Source: Antrodiella citrinella | Taxonomy: Eukaryota; Basidiomycota; Agaricomycetes; Polyporales; Steccherinaceae | Assembly (NCBI GenBank): GCA_004802725.1 | Contig: SGPM01000172.1 | Coordinates: 1-27,907, forward strand | Length of the DNA: 27,907 nt | Direction: 5' to 3' | In this document: positions 20,760-27,907 of the stretch, in pieces | Layout of the letters: the number at the start of each line of letters is the position of its first letter | How positions within the stretch are numbered: position 1 is the first letter of the stretch | Program-made: the position numbers and the translations under genes | Notes under the pieces: generated by a model | Database searches by the model: none | What the model saw: the letters and a program-made list of their open reading frames with translations, nothing else | Told to the model about the DNA's origin: nothing

Positions 20760-22140
20760 GGCGTATCAGAAGTGAGGAATAAAACCAAGTAAGGGAAGTG
20801 AGTGGCACTGGTTGTTTCTAGGGCTTCATATATACGCACACCGTACAACGGACTTACAACAAAGAACGTGCACTTCATGGCAGGCTAAGTATATCCTGTT
20901 CGATCCTACTTCATACGAAAGCAGCGTTCCTTAGGGTGTCATCAACACGGCCTTTGAACACCTTGTCGGTGTGACGAACAATCACCTATGGGATCCAAGG
21001 GCGTGCAGGCGTGCATCGATTCAAAGCTGTGTCCGGGAAGATGGCACTTCAATGCGGACAAGTGTTAAATTCCGACGTACCTCAAGTCTGGCGCCGTGCG
21101 TGCAGCGTTTTGGCTACACGAAATAGCATAATCAAGATCATCTAAAACAAAGCGTTTCGCGGCGGCGCGACGACCCCTATTGTCGATATGAAGCCTTCGA
21201 TGAAGGGCGGTCGAGGTGCAGAGCTGCTCCAGGGTCACTGACGGTGTTTGTCAGTTGCACAACGTGAAGTTTCATGCAAACCGTGGCGAACGCGCGCTAT
21301 GTGAAAGAAAATGGGTCAATAGCCACAGACGCTTGTGAGAAGATTTGTACGAAGGAGAAGGGTGCAATCCTCCGTTTGCGGCGATGATACAACCTCGCGG
21401 GTGATGAGTAGTCCTCCGCCACGGTGACAAGTACAAAAGTCGTGCCGGTGCGGGAATCGGAGCCGCACAGTCGTCGACGGCAGACTAGATACCCCCGGAG
21501 ATTCAGAACTGATAGAAAGACACCTTCAAGTATCACGATACCGGCGAGATGAGAGTGCCGGTTATTGTGGACATCGCCACTGGACAATGAGATAGATGGG
21601 CAGATACACGTGCTCATGGATGGAAAAGGGTGATCAACGCATACATATGCGCAGTCACATGTCGTTTCAACTTTCAACGAACGAATGCAGAGACTCGGCA
21701 TTTGCCGTTATATATATTGGGCGTCTCTTGCCGCCGACCGACCGAGTCTGTCTCAGTCTGTCTCGTTGCCGTCTCCCTTAGACCGTCTTGCCTTTCTTCC
21801 TTTCTTTCTTCGCGTTGACAATGCTTTAATGTTCGGACGAACCCCATGCATTCATCAATGATAATTTCTTACATCAATACCCTCTGGATGATCCTATGCC
21901 TCACTTGTCTCCGACATTTTGGCCCTGCTTAGGGCCTGCTACCTCCGGAGTAAAAATCAATAGGAGGAAACAAACGGTCAGCTGGTGCAGACCTTGGGAA
22001 CGACGAGTACCCTTACTCGATGAACTGGTTGTTCGACTTTCATCCACTTTCCGGTGCAGGTTGATATGTCTTGTCTACGGTTGAACCTCCTGGCGATCTG
22101 GATGTGTTTCGATTGTGCCACCAGCTTGCGACGACCTGTA
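20760..22140. other. Intergenic between UbiA copy 2 and the decayed lactate dehydrogenase
   Basis: About 1.4 kb. A TATATAT element lies upstream of the UbiA gene, and a TATATATAT stretch at 21709-21717 is followed by CT-rich tracts near 21740-21815, resembling a fungal promoter on the plus strand. No coding exon recognised; a 134-codon complement frame at 21297-21701 has no protein-like character. Confidence 0.5.
20828..20834 (-). promoter_or_regulatory. TATA box of UbiA copy 2
   Basis: TATATAT on the complement about 70 nt upstream of the start codon at 20759. Confidence 0.45.
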
Positions 22141-24365
22141 ATGTCCATGCTAAAGGGTGGTCATGTACGGCGGTCGCACACCCTTGATATTGCTCCTAGG
22201 AGGTCATCCAGCTTTCGTGGATTCGTATTGGGTCTTGGCTCGTCTGTAGCAGCGTTTGCCATTGCCACGTACAACGACCCCGACTCGAAGGTTTTCAGAC
22301 CTTTCACTGGAATCCTGGAAGGATCTTCGGGGAGAGATGAGTCCAGGACTGTCTCAGAGCTTCGTACCGCATTTCCACCCACAGTGGTCGTCACTGGTGA
22401 GGAACTGGGTTCGTCATGTGGCTGTATAGCTTGTGCCGCAGCGGTGCGTGTCCGGAGCACAGAAGATGTGGTGAAAGTCGTCAGAATTGCCAAGGACCAC
22501 AAGATACCCCTTATTACCCGGTACGGCGTCGATCATATCTTGCCCGATTCGTTGATACCACAGTCGGAACCATCGTCCGCAAATTTGGTGGATTTCTCGG
22601 GCTTGAATAAGATACTACATATTCATGGTGAATAAATCTGGCACTTTTCAATGCCGTCATGGAAATTGACCATTCACATACTCAGGTGACGACGAGGATG
22701 CTGTATGCCAGGCAGCTGTATTTCGGGAAGACTTGAATCGAAAACTCGAGAGAAACCGTGTCCGATTAGCGTTCCCGGTGAGTCTCAATATGGTCGTATC
22801 ACAACTCACCCATACCTGATATCGCCTCCAGTATAATCATGGGTATAATGCCGTCGGTATTTAATTTGTCTATGTTTCATTTCATCTGAATCAACATGAC
22901 AGGCCATTGGCGACATGATCAGCATTGGCGCAACAGGATGTACGTTTTTTCTTACCTATCCAATGATTGCTCAAGCACATGGTCTAATATCTTCTGAAAC
23001 GGTAGCTGGTGCTAGTTGGCTGGTTAATGTTGTGTGTATATCTTATATTTTCGCATACGTACCAGTAAAGCTGACACCCTCGTCCTCAGACGGCCGTTCT
23101 TCCAAATGGCAAAATGATCAAAACACAGAGATGAGCTCGCAAGCCAGCGTCCGGACTGGACACCACAAAGCTGTTCGTGGGGACCGAAGGTACCATTGGT
23201 ATAGTGACCGAAGATGGGTGGGTTTGGCGTCCCTCAGACACGCGGATTAGTGGACTGATGACCAGGGTCTAGTTATCCTGTGTCTTGTCCCCGTTGTTCC
23301 ATCCTGCATTGGGGTGGCACAATTAGATGACATCTCATCTGCCGTTTCTGCCGCTATGGAGTTAATGAGGAGTCCAAACGCCTCTCATTTTCGTAAGTCC
23401 GGGTTACAACTCAACCTTGAGAGCCTCGTTCCTGACGTCTCTACGCCTCTGTAGGTTGACTTTAGTTCGTGGATAACAACAGTCGGTAGCTCGCACGCTT
23501 CACCGACGAGATGCTGATACAATTATGATCTTCCTCTCCAGCGATAAATACCTACAACTCACGTCACCAAGCGCACCTGATTCCCACCTGCAACACCCTT
23601 CTCTGCAAATTTGAGGGTTCGGACCTTACCATCGGACAGACTGCCGCAGACACGAAACGCATCCTGAGCAAGAGGAGCAGCGGCAATTCGACCTTCTCTG
23701 TCTGACACTGATATCGCTGAACGCTGGGAAGAAGTGGTACGACCTGTGTCTTCGCGTCTGAACCCCAACATCGGAGCATTGCATACCAGGGAGACCAACA
23801 CTAGGTACGTACCAAATCTTCTACACTGATGCACATATTGACGTCCGATCTATAGCGTCCCGCTATCCCACCTTCCAGAGCTCCTGGAATCGACTAAACG
23901 TCATCTCGACAATGAGAACCTCACTCTGGTCTCATCGGTAATGTGCAGGATGGTGCGAAATCATTTCCTTCCAGCGAGACGCTGCTTAACGTGCATGTTT
24001 CAGGGAGCATCCGCACCTCTATACAGCACGGCGAAGATAATTCACATATCGTCAATGACGCAATCACCGGCCTTATTCACCACGTCCTCGCTCTTGACGG
24101 ATCCTGTTCAGTCACCCCCTTCCCACTCGACAAGCCTTGTCCGCTCATTTGTCTACTTATAGGTACCGGTGAGAATGGTGTAGGTGACCAGGGATTATAT
24201 TGTTGAAGACCTGGGAAGTGATACCGTTGATCTTACGCGGACGATCAAGGCGGCGGTCGACCCTGATAACATTTTGAATCGTCATAAGGTGAGCTATCTG
24301 TGGTCTACTTGGTGATTCACGTTTGACGAGCATGTATATAGCAGATATTCCCTCGGAAGGAGTGA
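22141..24365 (+). pseudogene. Decayed D-lactate dehydrogenase (cytochrome), FAD-binding, mitochondrial type
   Basis: Segments in order match the D-lactate dehydrogenase family. They are a basic N terminus with a hydrophobic helix (GFVLGLGSSVAAFAIATY), as in inner-membrane Dld1-type enzymes; then AAVRVRSTEDVVKVVRIAK, LVDFSGLNKILHIHGDDEDA (across an intron 22628-22685), MISIGATGCT, VLPNGKMIKTQR, ARKPASGLDTTKLFVGTEG, IPTCNTLLCKFEG, VPLSHLPELLESTKRHLDNE, DYIVEDLGSDTVDLTRTIK, DPDNILNRHK and the short tail QIFPRKE. Lesions: TGA at 23132-23134 between TQR and ARK; the DPGPGA region and the following SGTNAxRYG segment are missing or unreadable; a frameshift before DYIVEDLG; the expected YSG(A/G)TS and GHVGDGNFH motifs are degraded. 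It would have oxidised D-lactate to pyruvate with cytochrome c. The start could also be an upstream ATG near 22066. Confidence 0.82.
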
Positions 24366-24911
24366 CAGTTATCGCGAAGCTGTTCTTGTGCGAACATATA
24401 CTAGTGCGTAGCTGTTGACGCTGTCATGGTTTGGACCAATGCTCGTGGAGTCGTTTTTCAGTACACAGTCCTTATGGACACATCTGCTCTTGTATCACAT
24501 CGCTAGCTCGTCTTGCCCATGATCTGCTTGACCTCTTGGTTCGGTCATTTTTTGTATTTACCAGGTCAAAGTTGCAAGGGATTCCTTTGTTCACTGGCGG
24601 AGGGTACGGTACTTCGGCGAATACCGTGTGCATTTTCCACGCTCCGCAGTTCCACAAAGCCTGCGCTCGAGCTTTTGAACGTGGATAGGATGTACTCGGC
24701 ACGTTGCGATGTCTCTCACGATGGCTCTCAAGTCGGGGTATCACATTCCTCCATCTCAGGCCGTCGACTTTGTACACGGTGCGAGTCACCAGTCACGCGG
24801 GCCCGTCCATGTGAGCGCTGTTATTCGGTGTCTTTCCCTCTTATATACACTTTCGATACTATTCCGTGGTATCAGGATGCCCCCATGCTGTAGACCATTC
24901 CTGCCGCCCTC
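24366..24911. other. Intergenic before zinc-finger copy 3
   Basis: 546 nt between the lactate dehydrogenase remnant and the third zinc-finger gene. Open frames overlap on both strands without family features. It shows no obvious similarity to the flanks of the two left-hand zinc-finger genes. Confidence 0.45.
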
Positions 24912-27241
24912 ATGACGAAACATGTATGTCCAGATTGCGATGGACTGAAGTTCTCTAGCAAGGCAGCATATCGGACCCATCTCAGGACTAGCGCGGCCCA
25001 TACTACCACCCCTTGTCCTGTCCAGAAATGTCAATACATCTCACGTATACGTGACCCGGCTGCGCTGGGACAGGCGAGTCTGCAAAGCTTCATCGTTCAT
25101 CCGATCTGCACTTACGATCGACTCCGTCCACTCGTCATCGTGCAGCACTTGGTGGACGTGCATCCAGGAATAAGGAAATGGTCGTGCAACTCGCATGGAT
25201 GCAACTTGGTGTTCGTATCGGTCACTGATCTGGATGCGCACACCACGAAGGTGCATACTCTCCCTCCGGATTCTGCAGTCTGCTCGCATTGTCCGAACCC
25301 CACGTACTTCTCTGGCGACCTTAAACTGGCAGAGGTGAGCTACGGCGCAGGAGTTCGTCGTCTTTGCTACTGCTGAGCTGTCGATTCTTAGCATCTTAGA
25401 AAGGAGCATTCTCTGCTTGTTTGTGGTATCTGTCTCAGCGAGGTGCCGGAGGATGAATGGACCGAACATTGGTCGACTTCTTCTGTTCATCAATTATGTC
25501 CTAATGGATGCGGTCTTCACTTTGAGACGATTGAGTCGTACGTCCAGGTGGATATCCCGTTTCTTCATCACGACAGAATATCTCTGACATTCACTGGCCT
25601 TCGTACGTAGCATGTGAAGGCGAAAGGGTCTCACGATGATCTGCGATGCAAGGGCTGTTTTCTATACTTCCCTACGCCGGAAGTCTTGGAGGATCATATG
25701 CAATGTGCGGTAGATCATCACTGGTGCGGGGAGTGTCGGATGTTGTTCCACAATTCCGGAATGCTTACCACGGCGAGTAATGCAAGTCATATATTGATGT
25801 TGAGCTAACCTTGTCTTGAATAAAGCACAAGACATTACATCATCGAACGGACGAACTTCAAAGCGGGGAGACCATACCAACTTCTGACTCTGGTCCTCAT
25901 GACCCTCAAAATATCCCGAAGAATGCCGCTCACGACCACGAGACGTGTCGCTGTAGCATATGCGCGAGACAAGGTGGCAAATCGGAGAAGTCGGTACAAA
26001 CTGAGCTACCGCCGAACACCTGCGGGGAATGTCGACCAGTCTTCAAGAACGAGATAGCACTTCACCACGTACGTAACTTTGTTCTGTGTTACACTCATCG
26101 CCAGAGACCAATCTATTCTCTACAGCATTCACTCATGAAACATCCGGAGTGGTATGCATGGAAGTGGGGCTCCGAGAAACCAATCTGTCAATTCTGTGGG
26201 AAGACAAGATTCAAACATCCCTTCTCCTTACAGCAGGTGGGTGCACACGTTATGTCGACCCCTCGAGACATTCCTAACATTGATCACAGCATATCCTCGC
26301 GAAGCATTCAGAGCCGTCGCCGGATGAGCTGGGCAATAAGGCAATCTTGACCGATACACTTGATCTTACAGCTCAATCGGCGTCCGAACACCTGCTGGTA
26401 GATGCTTTATCGCCTGTTCAGATGGAAGTACTTCAGTCACCTCCCACTCAGCCTTCGGCGGACTCGGAGATGTTATCGTCCGTTGAAACAACAGCTGACG
26501 GTACGGCATTCGTCTTCCTTCCTGCGATGTTGCTCATGATCCTCATAGAGGAAATACTCGTAGTAAGCGAGGCAATCCCAGGCAGCCCATCCATCAGCGT
26601 CGGGTCTTCACTTTCGGACTTGATCGTCGTTGAAACCGATGATATGGAGTCTCATGCTGGGACTCCAGACTCAGACTCAGACTCGGAGGTCCTCGTTCCA
26701 GTCAACGTTGCACCTATGGACGACGCATTGGAAGTTCACACAGACGAAGAGTGCGATAAAGACGGCGGGTCTTTGTTGGCCACAGACAGTACGATCTCTG
26801 CGACGTCGTGCTCATTCGCATCTGATATACTATTCACAGCTACTACAACAGTCCCTCCAATATCCACTGCTCGGCAAGGACATGACCCAGACCTCACAAC
26901 GTCATCGACCCTGAAAGACGATCACTCAGGTCCAGTGAAACTAGACGAGGGTGACCACACGATGCATACCACACCCAGCCGAGCGGTACCTGTACACAAT
27001 TCTCCTGGACTGGATGTTCGATGCGAGTCGTGCGCAAGTATGCCTGTGGATCCACTTGTGACAATATGTGGTCACGTCTTCTGCTATGGGTATGTCTGCT
27101 AACTCCTATACTTCCCGACCTGACTGCCAGTGCTGACCTCGTTGGTCCAGATGTGCGATGACTGAAGTAGCGAAGACACTTCAGTGTCCAGTCTGCAGGA
27201 CGCCGTTATTTGTGCGACTGCGCTCCGGAGTGACGACGTGA
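24912..27241 (+). CDS. Multi-C2H2 zinc-finger/RING protein, copy 3 (621 aa)
   Basis: Exons 24912-25073, 25146-25334, 25392-25547, 25611-25772, 25826-26068, 26126-26236, 26290-26500, 26549-27089, 27151-27241; 1866 nt in frame. Start at the ATG of MTKHVCPDC, aligned with copies 1 and 2. Finger Cys pairs: CPDC, CPVQKC, CNSHGC, CSHC, CGIC, CPNGC, CKGC, CGEC, CSIC, CGEC, CQFC. An acidic linker (SDSDSDSE) and a C-terminal C3HC4 RING follow at about residues 571-611 (CESC, CGHVFC, CPVC). Exon 7 is 211 nt, exactly as in copy 2, but the linker and RING exons that are separate in copies 1 and 2 are one 541-nt exon here. Introns 1 and 4 have apparent GC donors; intron 1 has no in-frame stop and could be retained. 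Candidate nuclear E3 ligase by its RING; substrate unknown. It faces away from the metabolic genes. Confidence 0.83.
25773..25825 (+). other. Apparent GC-AG intron in zinc-finger copy 3
   Basis: No GT donor keeps frame here. GCGAGT at 25773 (or GCAAGT at 25782) with the acceptor 'aataaag' at 25825 joins both exons in phase 0. The site corresponds to a normal GTGAGT/GTGAGG intron in copies 1 and 2. Reading through would hit a stop. Confidence 0.6.
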
Positions 27242-27907
27242 GCGTTGGAGGAGACCCGGTGTATTTGTATATTGCAGAGGTTGCTTTGAAATCATTTGTG
27301 TATCATCTTGTCAGATCATGGTGTTTGTTTCCATACAAGTATTCTTCGGCTGGCATTCCNTCGTTCACCTCTCCGTTTCTCNATCACAGATATTCGGACA
27401 ATTACCAGTTTTCGCACCGGGGGCGCACGGGAGACCAACAGTAAAGAATGCAATTTGTTGGTTACAATGCACCAAGCTCAANGAGGGGCACTACAGGGTG
27501 CCAAATCANGTAGATGGAAAGAATCTAANGTACCATGTTCGTCGGAAACAAAGTCAAAAACGAACTGATGTCATCCAAAACTCGAGCTTGCACCGTTATG
27601 ACGCCTGTACTTCTGTCGCGGAGAATCTCTACACACGCGGAGGGACAGATATCCATGTAATCACCTTTGAAATGTATCAAAGCCTTCTCTAATGTAGGAA
27701 TGCGAGCCGAAAGTAATTGCACCTACGAGACTACGTCCATATCCTCCAGGTAGTCCACAATCGGTGAATCTCGTGCTGTCCGATCCCTGTATTGGGTACA
27801 CGGAAATNCATTCCAATGTTTCAAAACGAGGTTCAGTTCTACCAAAGGCATATGCTGTAAACCATTCACGACTCTGTCGTTCTGCGNGACNTNANNAGNA
27901 NNTCCNT
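27242..27907. other. Right edge, low-quality sequence
   Basis: Ambiguous bases are scattered from 27360 and become dense after 27887. A plus frame at 27318-27692 stays open across several N positions (for example KNAICWLQCTKL, then RRKQSQKRTDVIQNSS), but has no recognised domain, and the bases are uncertain. It may be the 3' part of an unrecognised gene; I do not call one. Confidence 0.4.

Noticed and set aside
21297..21701. 134-codon open frame on the complement between UbiA copy 2 and the lactate dehydrogenase remnant
   Set aside because: Composition looks random, with no motif, no splice partners and no promoter context that fits.
26501..26548. Hydrophobic stretch in zinc-finger copy 3 that could be a transmembrane helix
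   Set aside because: It coincides with a canonical 48-nt GT-AG intron at the same position and phase as introns in copies 1 and 2, so it is probably not translated.
1..27907. CRISPR arrays, rRNA genes, bacterial operon signals
   Set aside because: No regularly spaced repeats or rRNA-like sequence seen; the spliceosomal introns throughout show a eukaryotic genome.

Overview
This window reads as genomic DNA of a filamentous basidiomycete, most likely an agaricomycete. Genes are split by many 41-70 nt GT-AG introns, some exons are only 8-14 nt, and every recognisable protein resembles basidiomycete families. Ambiguous bases begin near 27360 and become dense at 27887-27907, so the right edge looks like a contig end.

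Left block (560-6160, minus strand): two tandem paralogues of a large protein made of many C2H2-type zinc fingers, an acidic/Ser-rich linker and a C-terminal C3HC4 RING finger (a candidate E3 ubiquitin ligase). They lie in a roughly 3.3 kb segmental duplication. The left copy has a net frame change just before the RING; the second copy is intact (573 aa by my splice model). Further right (6715-8450) are a third trace of the repeat unit and an unidentified decayed coding stretch with a 42-bp tandem duplication.

Central block (8870-20759): a compact set of metabolic genes. These are one cytochrome P450 (plus strand, 11 exons, 521 aa), two tandem berberine-bridge-enzyme-like FAD oxidases (plus, 8 exons each with matching splice positions), and two tandem UbiA-superfamily membrane enzymes (minus, 4 coding exons each, matching splice positions). 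I infer a specialised-metabolite cluster, most simply a terpenoid one: a UbiA enzyme acts on a prenyl diphosphate and the P450 and flavin oxidases decorate the product. The UbiA aspartate motifs are modified in a way that leaves open a terpene cyclase rather than a transferase. None of this chemistry is proven by sequence.

Right block (22141-27241): a decayed mitochondrial-type D-lactate dehydrogenase (premature stop, missing conserved segment, frameshift), then a third, more divergent C2H2/RING paralogue on the plus strand (621 aa, with two apparent GC-AG introns). The metabolic cluster is therefore bracketed by members of the same zinc-finger family.

All exon boundaries were derived by hand from splice consensus, reading frame and comparison among the paralogues in the window. 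They are internally consistent in frame but untested by transcripts.
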